The translations under genes and the position numbers were made by a program. Shown piece after piece: positions 27,772-37,134 of a stretch of DNA of 64,000 nt (the stretch's first letter is position 1; each line of letters begins with the position of its first letter). The stretch lies in NCBI GenBank assembly GCA_964608095.1, contig CAZSMK010000068.1, positions 108,982-172,981 on the forward strand, written 5' to 3'. The stretch is from CAZSMK01 sp964608095. GTDB taxonomy: Bacteria > Sumerlaeota > Sumerlaeia > MWCT01 > JAGHBZ01. The notes beneath the pieces were generated by a model. The model did no database searches. It was not told the origin of the DNA and worked only from the letters and a program-made list of their open reading frames with translations.

Positions 27772-28830
27772 TTACAGCCGGTCTTCTGCCTTCATGCGTC
27801 CAATTTCGTTGATTTTTTTCAATGCCGCATTTAAAAGCCGCACTTTATAATGATAAGAAAGAAACGTGCTCTTGAATCCGAATATTAGCAGATTCTTGAT
27901 CTCGTCGAGGTCAAAGTTCAGATACTGCGACGCAAGAAAAAGTTCATTCGTTACCGTAGTATCCGATACAAGCCGATTATCCGTATTTATGGTAACGCGC
28001 AGTCCAAAATCATAATAAAATCTGAGTGGATGGTGCTCGTAATCCGGAACGGCGTGCGTCTGAACATTACTTGTAAGGCAAATTTCGAGCGGAATGCGAT
28101 GATCGTTCACATAGTTAAGCAAATCTCCGCTCTCTTTGAGCCTTACCGCATGACCGAGTCTATGCGTTCTAAGATAATGGAGAGCCTGGTGAATACTCTC
28201 CGGACCAAAAGATTCACCGGCGTGAACCGTGCAATTGATATTATTGTTGATAATAGTATAAAACGCCTGGAGATGTTCCTTGGCGGGGTGCTTTTCCTCG
28301 GAGCCTGCGAGATCGAATCCGACGACTCCACGGTACTTGTATGCCACGCATAACTCGGCGAGTTTCATCGAGATCGCTGGACTGACATCCCTCATTCCCG
28401 AGATTATTATACCCCACTTCACGTCGAATTCTTTCTCTCCGCGGGTAAGACCGTCTATGACGGCATCCATTATATGAACCAGACTTAATCCTTTCTTCAT
28501 ATGGAGTATCGGGGAAAACCGCACTTCGATATACCAGACGTTTTCTTTTGCACAATCTTCAAGTAATTCATACGAAACCCGGGTAAGCGCATCCGGTGTT
28601 TGCAAAACCGAAAGTGTTATATCAAACGCCTCCAGGTAATCGTCGAGGTTTGAGCAGGTTTCTTTATCCCGTACTACTTTTTTACGGATTCCTTCCGGAT
28701 CGTTCGCCGGAAGGTCAATCTTGTGTTTTTCGGCAAGTTCAAGCAGCGTCTCAACACGTATCGATCCATCAAGATGACAATGCAGATCGGTTTTGGGCAG
28801 CTGCAGCAGTAGTTCTCTTGTTACATCCAT
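27772..28830 (-). CDS. add: Adenosine deaminase family protein
   Basis: 352 residues. The metal-binding H17 and H19 are in D-L-H-C-H-L-D-G, with V-H-A-G-E-S, H-R-L-G-H-A-V-R and I-C-L-T-S-N-V-Q as the later conserved blocks. Members hydrolyse adenosine (or adenine) to inosine (or hypoxanthine) in purine salvage. The usual N-T-D-D-P motif reads N-T-D-N-R-L-V-S, a variant found in a subgroup of bacterial deaminases, so the exact purine substrate is less certain. No purine operon surrounds it. Confidence 0.9.
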   Translation of the reverse strand: MDVTRELLLQLPKTDLHCHLDGSIRVETLLELAEKHKIDLPANDPEGIRKKVVRDKETCSNLDDYLEAFDITLSVLQTPDALTRVSYELLEDCAKENVWYIEVRFSPILHMKKGLSLVHIMDAVIDGLTRGEKEFDVKWGIIISGMRDVSPAISMKLAELCVAYKYRGVVGFDLAGSEEKHPAKEHLQAFYTIINNNINCTVHAGESFGPESIHQALHYLRTHRLGHAVRLKESGDLLNYVNDHRIPLEICLTSNVQTHAVPDYEHHPLRFYYDFGLRVTINTDNRLVSDTTVTNELFLASQYLNFDLDEIKNLLIFGFKSTFLSYHYKVRLLNAALKKINEIGRMKAEDRL

Positions 28831-28965
28831 CTTTTCACCTTGCTTTTCTTCTTTGGGAATATAAAAGTAGTTTCTGACTTAATTAAATATTCCATCTAAT
28901 TATAAAAGCAAGGTAACTGTCAAGATATAATAAAGGAGGGGCTGGTTTCTCTACCACGAACCATT

Positions 28966-31056
28966 GTGCTGTCTTTTCGAAAAACACTCTATCTCGTTCT
29001 TGCTCTGGCGCTTTTGGGATGGGTGAGTACTTTTTTCGCGCGTCCCGAAAACCTTCCCCTCTTCGCCCTCTCTGTTCTTTTCCTCTTCATTTCTCTCGGT
29101 TCCCTCTTTCCTCGTTTCGTCCCCCTTGTCTTTGCCTTCATCCTTCCCCTTTTCGTAATCGAACCCGTTTACCACGGTGGAAGCGGTTTTTCTGTCGCTG
29201 AGATCGGGCTTTTCGGCTGGGTAATCGGTCTATTGTTTAGACGAACCGTTCTTCCTCTAAATACCTTCCATCGGAATAACACATTCAACAGGAGCGCTCG
29301 TTCACTTGACTTATCGTTCCTCGAACTTGCGCTTCTTTCTTTTATCCTTGTTGTTGCGACGTCTTGCGTGATAGTAACCTTTGCAACCTCTCTTTATTTT
29401 ACCCCTATTTTCTTCCCACGCCTCATGGAATTACTTACTCGTGTCTTTTCAAACACACTTCAAACTTCTGAGGCTGCATGGCGTATCTTTCTCAACATAA
29501 TGGAGTTCGTTCTTCTCTTCTGTATAATAAGAACCTATGCACGCAACGAAACCTACGCGCGCCGCCTCATTGCAACGATCTTTATCTCCGCAACCGTGGT
29601 GAGCTGTATAGGAATTTACCAGTATGCAACCAGCTGGCGATTAATCCCCTTCTGGCAGGGACAGGGGATACTCGGGCGAAGGATCAACGCCACATTGCCG
29701 GATGTCAATTCTTGCGGGACATTCTTAACAGCATCTCTTTTTCTCGGATTCTCTCTCTGGCATACACCAGATTCATCTCCACGGCGTTTCTCTCCTATTA
29801 TGCTTGTCGCCGGTCTCCTCTTACAAACTATTGCACTTTTACTCACCTTTTCGCGTATTGCCATCTTTGCCTTGATAATAAACGCAGGACTTTTATGGTA
29901 TCTTCTTTCTATAGAAAAGAAATGTCCTAATCCAGAGTTCGGCAAGACACTGCTTCAAAAGGGGAGAGTGCTTCTCTTCTCTATCGTTATTGGAGTGATT
30001 CTTTTATGCAGTGTGATCTGCATACTCCCTCGCGAGCGGTACACACATCATCGCTCATTTCCCGCAGTAAATCATCTTCTCAAGGGACGGTTAAATCTCT
30101 GGCGTGGCGCTCTTCTCATGTGGCGCGACTCACCCGTGTTCGGTCAGGGAGTCGGTCAATTCTACCGCCTGTATCCGCTTTATTGGGACGAGGACGCCCC
30201 GGCATGGAATCCTCAACGCGAAAACGCCCATAACTACTTCCTGCAGGTGGCTTCCGAAACCGGTCTTGTGGGAATAATAATATTTGTTTTTCTCATCGCG
30301 GCGATTGCGGGTGGTGTCTTTAAACGCATCATCAAGCCTGACGCTTCTTCTCGCTATCGACGGTGGTATGCCGGCATTCTCGCCGCCATAGGCGTCTTTA
30401 TCTTAACCTCCTTTACCGGTCATCCTCTCCTGATACGCGAGTTATTGTATCTCTTTGCCGTAATCATCGGTGTCGGGCTCGGATACGAGAAGTCCCACGA
30501 AGATACAGGCAGACAATATTACCATTTTTTCGGTGAACGCCTGATTCTGGGAATCCTTATGTTTCTCGTTCTTGTCTCGTTCCCTCCGAGACTTTTCTCT
30601 GCGATGCGTGCGCCAAAACCGGATTTCTTCGCCGTCGGTCTTCGCCCACCCGAATACTCCCCCGAAGACAAAAAATGGTTCTTCTGGAGCGGAAAGAGCG
30701 CCGTCATCTACCATCATTATTTTCCGGACAGAACCGTCCAGTTCCTTGTCAAAAATCCCGTCGGTTCCTTGCTTCCTATAAATGTAAATGTTGCGGTAGG
30801 AAACCTCCCCGCCGGAACACTTGTTCTGGATTATAACGATTGGCTGGTGTGTGGATACCCGCCGATTACGCCGAAACGCGGGTATGTACGGATAGAACTC
30901 ACCCCTGATAAGACATGGCAGCCGTGTCAGATTTCTCCCTCATCCATGGACAGGCGTCGACTCGGAATTATGCTCAGCTTCATTCCTATGCACAAAAACA
31001 ATACCTTTACGCAACCGCGTACCAATGAAATCATCTATCCCACTACAGCCCGATAG
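28966..31056 (+). CDS. O-antigen ligase family membrane protein
   Basis: 696 residues. About 11 membrane helices lie between residues 5 and 535; the Wzy_C loop reads F-G-Q-G-V-G-Q-F-Y-R, then A-H-N-Y-F-L-Q-V-A-S-E-T-G-L-V-G. The last about 150 residues are a soluble beta-rich extension without TPRs. This is the second such protein in the window; unlike the one at 18660 it has no helical repeat tail. A GTG start at 28966 is used; the AAGGAGGGG lies 25 nt upstream, which is far, so a start at a rare codon nearer the site cannot be excluded. It converges with the RAM-domain gene, overlapping its end. Confidence 0.8.
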   Translation: MLSFRKTLYLVLALALLGWVSTFFARPENLPLFALSVLFLFISLGSLFPRFVPLVFAFILPLFVIEPVYHGGSGFSVAEIGLFGWVIGLLFRRTVLPLNTFHRNNTFNRSARSLDLSFLELALLSFILVVATSCVIVTFATSLYFTPIFFPRLMELLTRVFSNTLQTSEAAWRIFLNIMEFVLLFCIIRTYARNETYARRLIATIFISATVVSCIGIYQYATSWRLIPFWQGQGILGRRINATLPDVNSCGTFLTASLFLGFSLWHTPDSSPRRFSPIMLVAGLLLQTIALLLTFSRIAIFALIINAGLLWYLLSIEKKCPNPEFGKTLLQKGRVLLFSIVIGVILLCSVICILPRERYTHHRSFPAVNHLLKGRLNLWRGALLMWRDSPVFGQGVGQFYRLYPLYWDEDAPAWNPQRENAHNYFLQVASETGLVGIIIFVFLIAAIAGGVFKRIIKPDASSRYRRWYAGILAAIGVFILTSFTGHPLLIRELLYLFAVIIGVGLGYEKSHEDTGRQYYHFFGERLILGILMFLVLVSFPPRLFSAMRAPKPDFFAVGLRPPEYSPEDKKWFFWSGKSAVIYHHYFPDRTVQFLVKNPVGSLLPINVNVAVGNLPAGTLVLDYNDWLVCGYPPITPKRGYVRIELTPDKTWQPCQISPSSMDRRRLGIMLSFIPMHKNNTFTQPRTNEIIYPTTAR

Positions 31057-31318
31057 ACCACATTCTTTCCATATCATAACGAGAGAAACATTGGAATGCG
31101 AGCATTGTATTGGTGCTTATTATGCCGTCCAGCTTGGCGAGTTCCTCGGTGACGATTTTGGCAATCTTGTCATACTCCTTCACACGGATAAGGACGACAA
31201 AATCATAGTCACCTGTCACGGAATAGACCTCGGCGACGCTTTCGATCGAGGCAAGCTCATTACCGAGCCTTCCAAGGCTTTTCACATCGGCATTGATTAA
31301 GACTATCGCAGTTATCAT
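31043..31318 (-). CDS. Stand-alone Lrp/AsnC ligand-binding (RAM) domain protein
   Basis: 91 residues from the ATG at 31318, with AGGATGG 7 nt upstream. I-T-A-I-V-L-I-N-A-D and V-Y-S-V-T-G-D-Y-D-F-V-V-L-I-R-V are the signature strands of the RAM domain that binds amino acids in Lrp/AsnC regulators, but there is no helix-turn-helix. Such single domains are known to form oligomers and may bind amino acids. It starts 2 nt after the kinase-like gene and ends inside the tail of the convergent O-antigen ligase (14-bp overlap). Confidence 0.85.
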   Translation of the reverse strand: MITAIVLINADVKSLGRLGNELASIESVAEVYSVTGDYDFVVLIRVKEYDKIAKIVTEELAKLDGIISTNTMLAFQCFSRYDMERMWSIGL

Positions 31319-31320
31319 GG

Positions 31321-32409
31321 TTAACCATCCTGAAATTGAATTACGGGCTGTTGCAGGCTTATCAAAAATCGTTCCCAATGGCGCTCAGCTCGTATAAGTA
31401 GAAATTTTGTATCGGCATCCAGTTGTTCTGATTTCTTTCTACCCCTTAATATTTTGTTGTATTTAACCATAGACGAAGAGGCTTTTTCGAGATGGTAAAA
31501 CGCAAGGAAAAACGGGTGTGTCGTGTTGAACCGCCTTCGTGCATCGTTACCCATCTCATCGAAGTAATCCTTCAGAAAATGCGCCATACCCTCACGGGCA
31601 TTCATATATACGCCCCATTGTAAGCCGACAATATCCTCCTCGAAAAAGCCGAAACAACTGCGACCATAGTCAACAAACACAATGTCCCCGTCAGGTTTCA
31701 ACAAGAGATTCATGGATTGAATATCGCCATGTATAAGATTATATTCCTTGATATCTTCCAGCGGTTTTATCAGATTGCATAGCGCGCTTATGTACAACCG
31801 TTGCTCTTTCGCCGATAACCGTTTGAGAAATTGGCTTATCCGCGAAAGATATAATTTGCTTCTCCGTGAGAAATAAAGCAGGGGCTCCTTGCGCTCGTTT
31901 TCGGTATGCCAGACTTTTCCCGCTTTCGCCTCTTTCCGGTCGTGAAGCGACTTTAAATAATGCGCAAATCTTTTACGTAACCCATCATTGAGGTTCAACA
32001 TTTCCATTAAAAGAGGTTTGCCTTCTACAAATTCTTCTACAACGATTCTAAATCCATAGTCCCTTTCAGTCTCAGGCGAACTATCATGCAAAAGGATTTC
32101 GGGGGTGGGTACTCCCTGTTCTTGAAACAAATCGTTCACACAACAATGCTCTTGTGCCTTGTTCTTGTTGTCTTTCAGGGGAAAACAGCGAAACGTAAAA
32201 CGTTCTCCCTGGGCATTCTCTATGACTCGAAGTATGGTGTTTACGCCAGCTTCAATAGGGGAAACCTTTTTTATTCCGGGCTGTAGCGGCTCTATTTTTT
32301 TTGGTAGTTCGTTATAAATATAGGCATCGACATTTCGGGCAAGCGTTTGTTTCTTTTTTTCCCGCCTCTTGAGAATCATAAACCGGCTCACACAATGATA
32401 TTCACTCAC
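31321..32409 (-). CDS. APH/protein-kinase-fold phosphotransferase
   Basis: 362 residues. The catalytic loop is L-I-H-G-D-I-Q-S-M-N-L-L-L and the metal-binding Asp is in V-F-V-D-Y-G-R, the pattern of aminoglycoside-phosphotransferase-like and lipopolysaccharide-core kinases. V-V-E-E-F-V-E-G-K-P-L is the hinge region. The substrate is unknown; a sugar or lipid acceptor is as likely as anything. It follows pheT by 33 nt and may be read from the same transcript. A later start inside the Lys/Arg-rich first 25 residues is possible. Confidence 0.7.
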   Translation of the reverse strand: MSEYHCVSRFMILKRREKKKQTLARNVDAYIYNELPKKIEPLQPGIKKVSPIEAGVNTILRVIENAQGERFTFRCFPLKDNKNKAQEHCCVNDLFQEQGVPTPEILLHDSSPETERDYGFRIVVEEFVEGKPLLMEMLNLNDGLRKRFAHYLKSLHDRKEAKAGKVWHTENERKEPLLYFSRRSKLYLSRISQFLKRLSAKEQRLYISALCNLIKPLEDIKEYNLIHGDIQSMNLLLKPDGDIVFVDYGRSCFGFFEEDIVGLQWGVYMNAREGMAHFLKDYFDEMGNDARRRFNTTHPFFLAFYHLEKASSSMVKYNKILRGRKKSEQLDADTKFLLIRAERHWERFLISLQQPVIQFQDG

Positions 32410-32442
32410 GTGTATTTGTTATCAGGAAGGTTTAGTGTACTA

Positions 32443-34821
32443 TTATCGTAATACAATGCCAAGTTGTTTTTCGAGCTCGGTTACAATTTTCCGGTGTAAT
32501 TCATTTACCTCTGCATCGTTGAGCGTATAATCGCCCGCACGAAACGTTACCGCATACGCAAGACTTTTCTTGCCTTTCGGCACCTGTTTCCCACGATACA
32601 GGTCGAACACGTGTACTCGCTCGACCAGTTCTTTCCCAACCCGGCGTATGATACGTTCAATATCTCTGGCACGAACCGATTCGTCTGCAATGAAGGCGAA
32701 ATCGCGGCGAACAGCCGGATAGCGCGGTATTTCATTATACTGCGGAATCAGGTTAGCATGCTTCTCCACTATTTTGAGGGGCATTTTCAGCAGAAAAACC
32801 GGCAGGTCGATCTCCAGCTGCCGCAACAACGCGGGATGCACCTCTCCTGCCCAGCAAACCGCCTCGTCCTTGCTAAGAAAACGCGCATTCTTTCCGGGAT
32901 GAAGCCAATGAATGTCCGGGGCTTCTTCAACCTTGTAGCGCGTGATTCCCAGGAAAGAAAGAAGCATCTCCACTACACCCTTGATATCGTAAAACGTTGC
33001 CTCACGGGAGTGATCCAACCAATTGTCGAACATGTTGCCGCTGAGCCCTGCAACTATCCAGGGATCTTCGCGGTAGCCATCCTCAGCGGCGCTATCAAGG
33101 TGATAACTCGACCCGGACTCAAAAAGCCTCACGTCATACACACCGCGGTTATGGTTGTGAATAAAATTGCCAAGCATACCCAAAATGAGGTTCGGGCGCA
33201 TCACGTCCATCTCACGTGAAATCGGATTAAGTAACTCGACAAGACTGTCGGCTGGAAATCCCAGCGATGTAATAAGCCTGCTGGAAATAAAGCTATAGTT
33301 GATAGTCTCAAAAAATCCCATGGCTATGAGCTTGCTGCACACCAGTTCCTTGATTCGCTCGCCGTCCTCCTTCTCGAGCGGTTCACTCCTGATATAAGGA
33401 AGCACGGCGGGTATCCTTTCATAACCATATATGCGTGCAACTTCTTCAATCAAGTCGACATCGCGTGATACATCGACTCTGTGAGAAGGGATATTGAATC
33501 GTAAACGCTCTCTGTCAGAGCTTGCCAGCTCGAATCCCAGCCGCGTCAACTTGTCGGCTACTTCCTGAGCGTTCAACTCTATTCCGATTAAGTTATTGAG
33601 TCGCTTGATATCCACACTGACAGGATGCGGACGCGAAACCGGTGAGAATGCGTCGATATAGCCTTTAAGCACTTCTCCGCCCGCAATCTCCTTGATAAGC
33701 TGCGTCGCACGATCAAGCGCAAGCACCATCTTGTCTCTATCGGTACCGCGTTCGAACCTGTAGGACGCCTCGGTTTGCATGTCAAGGCGTTTCGCTGTCC
33801 GACGAATAGTCACCGGATTGAAATAGGCGCACTCCAGCAGCACATTTACGGTTCCTTCTGAAATCTCTGAATTCGCACACCCCATTATTCCGGCAAGGGC
33901 AACCGGTCGTTGGGGATCGGCAATCACCAGATCGGAAGCGGTGAGTTTTCGCTCAAGTCCGTCAAGTGTCTCGATCGTCTCGTTCTCTTCCGCCCAACGA
34001 ACTATAATGTGGTGCTCTGTAAGTTTATCCATGTCAAATGCATGTAAAGGATGCCCCAGCTCATACAAAACAAAGTTTGTCACATCGACAACGTTGTTTA
34101 TTGAGCGAAGCCCGACAGATTCAAGACGATGTACGAGCCACGCGGGAGAAGGCTTGATAACAATGTTCCTGATAACGCGTGCCGTGTACCGAGGACATCC
34201 CTCCCATGCCCGGACACTTACACGGGCAACACTCTCGGCTGGTGTGGTGATTTCGTTGAAGCGGGGTATCGGGGGATGAAGCGGTTGATTCAATCGTGCA
34301 GAAAGCTCGCGCCCTATTCCAATCATGTTCAAACAGTCCGGTCGATTGGGTGTTATAGAAATCTCGAACAGTGCATCAAAGGGCTCTCCTGCCGGCATAT
34401 CATCGGGTAATATCAAGAGTCCGTCAGGATCATCTCTCCACATCAACTCCGACGGCGAACACAACATCCCTTCTGATTCAACACCTCGTATAGTACTCTT
34501 GCGTAATTGTATGCCGTTTGGAAGTAACGCTCCCGCAAGGGCAATGGGTGCTTTGTCCCCTTCTTTCATGTTTGTCGCACCGCACACCACGCGGTAGCGC
34601 CCCCTCTCTCCCGCATCTACGGTGACCAACACCAGTCTCTGCGCATTGGGATGGGGCTCAATTTTTTCTATTCGGCTGATGAGTATCTTCTTGTTAACCA
34701 TACCGAGATCGTATGCGGTCTCGACCTCGATGCCCAGCATGGTCAAAAGCTCAGCAACTTGTACCGCATCAACTTCGTGCAGGTCTATGTAGTCTCCGAG
34801 AAATCTGTAGCTAATGCGCAT
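32443..34821 (-). CDS. pheT: Phenylalanine--tRNA ligase beta subunit
   Basis: 792 residues, normal for the bacterial form. In order: N-terminal part with the tRNA-binding (EMAP) domain about 40-150 (I-E-K-I-E-P-H-P-N-A-Q-R-L), the B3/4 editing domain about 210-390 (G-L-R-S-I-N-N-V-V-D-V-T-N-F-V), B5 about 400-475, the synthetase-like core, and the C-terminal FDX-ACB anticodon-binding domain about 700-792 (Y-P-A-V-R-R-D-F-A-F). It pairs with PheS to charge tRNA-Phe. It lies 46 nt downstream of pheS in the infC operon. Confidence 0.96.
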   Translation of the reverse strand: MRISYRFLGDYIDLHEVDAVQVAELLTMLGIEVETAYDLGMVNKKILISRIEKIEPHPNAQRLVLVTVDAGERGRYRVVCGATNMKEGDKAPIALAGALLPNGIQLRKSTIRGVESEGMLCSPSELMWRDDPDGLLILPDDMPAGEPFDALFEISITPNRPDCLNMIGIGRELSARLNQPLHPPIPRFNEITTPAESVARVSVRAWEGCPRYTARVIRNIVIKPSPAWLVHRLESVGLRSINNVVDVTNFVLYELGHPLHAFDMDKLTEHHIIVRWAEENETIETLDGLERKLTASDLVIADPQRPVALAGIMGCANSEISEGTVNVLLECAYFNPVTIRRTAKRLDMQTEASYRFERGTDRDKMVLALDRATQLIKEIAGGEVLKGYIDAFSPVSRPHPVSVDIKRLNNLIGIELNAQEVADKLTRLGFELASSDRERLRFNIPSHRVDVSRDVDLIEEVARIYGYERIPAVLPYIRSEPLEKEDGERIKELVCSKLIAMGFFETINYSFISSRLITSLGFPADSLVELLNPISREMDVMRPNLILGMLGNFIHNHNRGVYDVRLFESGSSYHLDSAAEDGYREDPWIVAGLSGNMFDNWLDHSREATFYDIKGVVEMLLSFLGITRYKVEEAPDIHWLHPGKNARFLSKDEAVCWAGEVHPALLRQLEIDLPVFLLKMPLKIVEKHANLIPQYNEIPRYPAVRRDFAFIADESVRARDIERIIRRVGKELVERVHVFDLYRGKQVPKGKKSLAYAVTFRAGDYTLNDAEVNELHRKIVTELEKQLGIVLR

Positions 34822-34867
34822 AGTATCATGCCTTTAACAATAACAAAGCGTGGTGTGCTCCCATCAT

Positions 34868-35902
34868 TTAAAATTGCTCCAGGAACCGCACATCTCCTTC
34901 ATAGAAGAGCCGGATATGGTTTATGCCGAATTTCAACATGGCGATACGCTCCACACCCATACCAAAAGCAAATCCGGTGTATTCGTGCGGGTTGATTCCT
35001 GTATTTTCGAACACCGTCGGATGAACCATACCGCATCCGATCACCTCGAGCCAGCCCGTATGTTGACATACGCTGCAGCCCTTCCCTTTGCAGAAAATGC
35101 AGTGAATATCCATTTCAGCGCTTGGCTCGGTGAAGGGAAAAAAAGAGGGGCGAAAGCGTGTCGCTGTGTCCGCGCCAAAAATGCGCTGGGCGAACGTGTT
35201 GAGTACTCCTTTGAGATTGGCAAAACTTACGTCGCGGTCAACAAGCAACCCTTCAACCTGTTGAAACATGGGCGAATGGCTGACGTCCGAGTCGCAACGA
35301 AACACCTTGCCCGGCGCTATGATGGCAAACGGTGGTTTGTGTTTCTTCATATACCTAATCTGCACCGACGATGTATGCGTTCTCAGCAGAAGATTGTTGC
35401 GAAGAAAAAAGGTATCCTGCATATCTCGAGCTGGATGGTCTTTCGGGAAGTTCAATGCCTCGAAATTGTTATAATCCGTCTCTATATCCGGACCGGTTGC
35501 TATCTTGAATCCCATGGATACGAATATCTCGTTGATCTCATCAAGAACCCGGCTAAGAGGATGATTACGTCCCTGCGATGGACGGATACCCGGCATGCTG
35601 ATATCGATCTTTTCGGAAGTAATGCTCTCTTCAAGTTCTCTTTTCTCGAGTTCAGCGGCGCGTTCTTGAAAATAAATCGTAAGTCGCCCTTTTACCTCGT
35701 TTACTTCCTTGCCCAGTAGGGGCCTTTTGTCCGGTTCAATCTGACCCACCTGACGCAATATCTCTGAAAGGCGTCCCTTCTTACCCATATATACCCGACG
35801 CAATTCCTCGAGGTCGGCGAGGTTCTCCACCTCGCTCAGATCCCTCTCGGCATCAAAGGCGATATGTTCAATGGTCTCTTTTAGCTCAGAGAGTTTGCTC
35901 AT
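34868..35902 (-). CDS. pheS: Phenylalanine--tRNA ligase alpha subunit
   Basis: 344 residues. The N-terminal coiled coil (about 1-85) binds tRNA; the class II catalytic domain follows, with H-P-L-S-R-V-L-D-E-I-N-E-I-F, the long motif from N-F-E-A-L-N-F-P-K-D-H-P-A-R and the final G-F-A-F-G-M-G-V-E-R-I-A-M-L (motif 3). The ATG at 35902 has GCGAGG 7 nt upstream; a GTG at 35917 is less likely. It starts 20 nt after rplT. Confidence 0.96.
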   Translation of the reverse strand: MSKLSELKETIEHIAFDAERDLSEVENLADLEELRRVYMGKKGRLSEILRQVGQIEPDKRPLLGKEVNEVKGRLTIYFQERAAELEKRELEESITSEKIDISMPGIRPSQGRNHPLSRVLDEINEIFVSMGFKIATGPDIETDYNNFEALNFPKDHPARDMQDTFFLRNNLLLRTHTSSVQIRYMKKHKPPFAIIAPGKVFRCDSDVSHSPMFQQVEGLLVDRDVSFANLKGVLNTFAQRIFGADTATRFRPSFFPFTEPSAEMDIHCIFCKGKGCSVCQHTGWLEVIGCGMVHPTVFENTGINPHEYTGFAFGMGVERIAMLKFGINHIRLFYEGDVRFLEQF

Positions 35903-35922
35903 AAAGAAACCTCGCACTGAAA

Positions 35923-36309
35923 TTAACTTGACGACGCGCTTGCGGATTGTTTTTCGGTGAGTGCATCCTGAGCGACTTGAACAAATTCCTTGAAGGCGGC
36001 AGGATCTCGCACTGCAAGATCCGCCAGAATCTTGCGGTCTATCTCGACTCCCGCAGTCTTTAATCCGTTGATGAACATATTATATGAAAGTCCATTTTCC
36101 CGGCAGGCTGCATTGATTCTCACAATCCACAATCGCCGAAACTCGCGTTTGCGGCGGCGGCGATCACGGTATGAATACCGTAACGCACGGCGTACTGTAT
36201 CTTTCGCCTGGCTAATGAGTCGTGACCGCGCACCCCAGTACCCTTTGGCGCGACCTAATATTTTTTTACGGCGTTCACGCGACGCCTGTGAGTTACTTGC
36301 TCGAGCCAT
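35923..36309 (-). CDS. rplT: 50S ribosomal protein L20
   Basis: 128 residues, mostly basic: R-K-K-I-L-G-R-A-K-G-Y-W-G-A-R-S-R-L and F-R-R-L-W-I-V-R-I-N-A-A are diagnostic. L20 is an early 23S rRNA-binding assembly protein and in several bacteria represses its own operon. The ATG at 36309 has AAGGAGGA 10 nt upstream. A short acidic/Ser tail is present at the C-terminus. It lies 21 nt after rpmI. Confidence 0.97.
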   Translation of the reverse strand: MARASNSQASRERRKKILGRAKGYWGARSRLISQAKDTVRRALRYSYRDRRRRKREFRRLWIVRINAACRENGLSYNMFINGLKTAGVEIDRKILADLAVRDPAAFKEFVQVAQDALTEKQSASASSS

Positions 36310-36330
36310 TCTAATCACTCCTCCTTACCA

Positions 36331-36528
36331 TTAATCTGAATGCAGGATACGTTTAATGCGTTTTTCATCGGCGCCGGATACCAGGGTGGGCTTACGTAAT
36401 CTTCTTTTCCGTGATGGACTCTTATTTACCTGAAGATGGCTGTGTCCGCCCTTGTGGCGCTTTATCTTCCCTTTTGCGGTTAGCTTGAAACGTTTCTTCG
36501 CTCCGCTCTTGGTCTTCAATTTCGGCAT
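36331..36528 (-). CDS. rpmI: 50S ribosomal protein L35
   Basis: 65 residues, M-P-K-L-K-T-K-S-G-A-K-K-R-F at the start and the basic K-G-K-I-K-R-H-K-G-G-H-S-H-L core. The ATG at 36528 has GGGGAGG 5 nt upstream. It lies between infC (93-nt gap) and rplT. Confidence 0.96.
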   Translation of the reverse strand: MPKLKTKSGAKKRFKLTAKGKIKRHKGGHSHLQVNKSPSRKRRLRKPTLVSGADEKRIKRILHSD

Positions 36529-36621
36529 AGGTACCTCCCCTTCTATTTTCGTGTTCACCCCGGCTTACGCTCTTCATAAACTGAGGTGCACCTTACTGGT
36601 ACACATGTATCTGAAAATGGT

Positions 36622-37134
36622 TTACTTTTTTCGGCTCAATATGAGTCCCTCTAAATGGGAGCCCGCCGAACGAACCTGGTGGTCAACCTGCGCAGCGTCA
36701 TCCAGGTCTTTCAGAACCTGGTTGAGCAGTTTGTCCCCGATTTCCCGGTGAGACCGCTCCCGACCCCGGTAAACAAGGGTGATCTTCACCTTATTACCCT
36801 GCTCGATAAACTTCCTTGCCTTCTTCATCTTTGTCTCGTAATCGTGTTTATCGATAGATGGCCGAAACTTTATCTCTTTCAAGTCTGTGTGATGCTGCTG
36901 CTTCTTTCCTTGCCGCTGCTTTCGCTTCTGCTCATACATGAATTTCTTGAAATCAATTATCTTGCACACCGGTGGTTCCGCATGGGGCGCTACTTCAACA
37001 AGGTCTAATCCCGCTTCTTTGGCTTTCAGCTGGGCTTCCTTGACTCCAACGATGCCGATTTGTTTTCCATCCGGATCGATCAAACGAACCCTGGGAACAC
37101 GTATTTGATAATTTACCCTCAGTGTACCCTTAAT
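36622..37134 (-). CDS. infC: Translation initiation factor IF-3, AUU start
   Basis: 170 residues. IF-3 N-domain (Y-Q-I-R-V-P-R-V-R-L-I-D) and C-domain (K-E-I-K-F-R-P-S-I-D-K-H-D-Y) are intact. No ATG, GTG or TTG is well placed: the strong site AAGGAGGTG at 37141-37149 lies 6 nt before an ATT at 37132-37134. Starting there gives the normal N-terminus, and rare AUU starts are a known hallmark of infC, through which IF-3 represses its own synthesis. An ATG at 37203 would run through the upstream terminator hairpin and is rejected. First gene of infC-rpmI-rplT-pheS-pheT. Confidence 0.93.
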   Translation of the reverse strand: MKGTLRVNYQIRVPRVRLIDPDGKQIGIVGVKEAQLKAKEAGLDLVEVAPHAEPPVCKIIDFKKFMYEQKRKQRQGKKQQHHTDLKEIKFRPSIDKHDYETKMKKARKFIEQGNKVKITLVYRGRERSHREIGDKLLNQVLKDLDDAAQVDHQVRSAGSHLEGLILSRKK

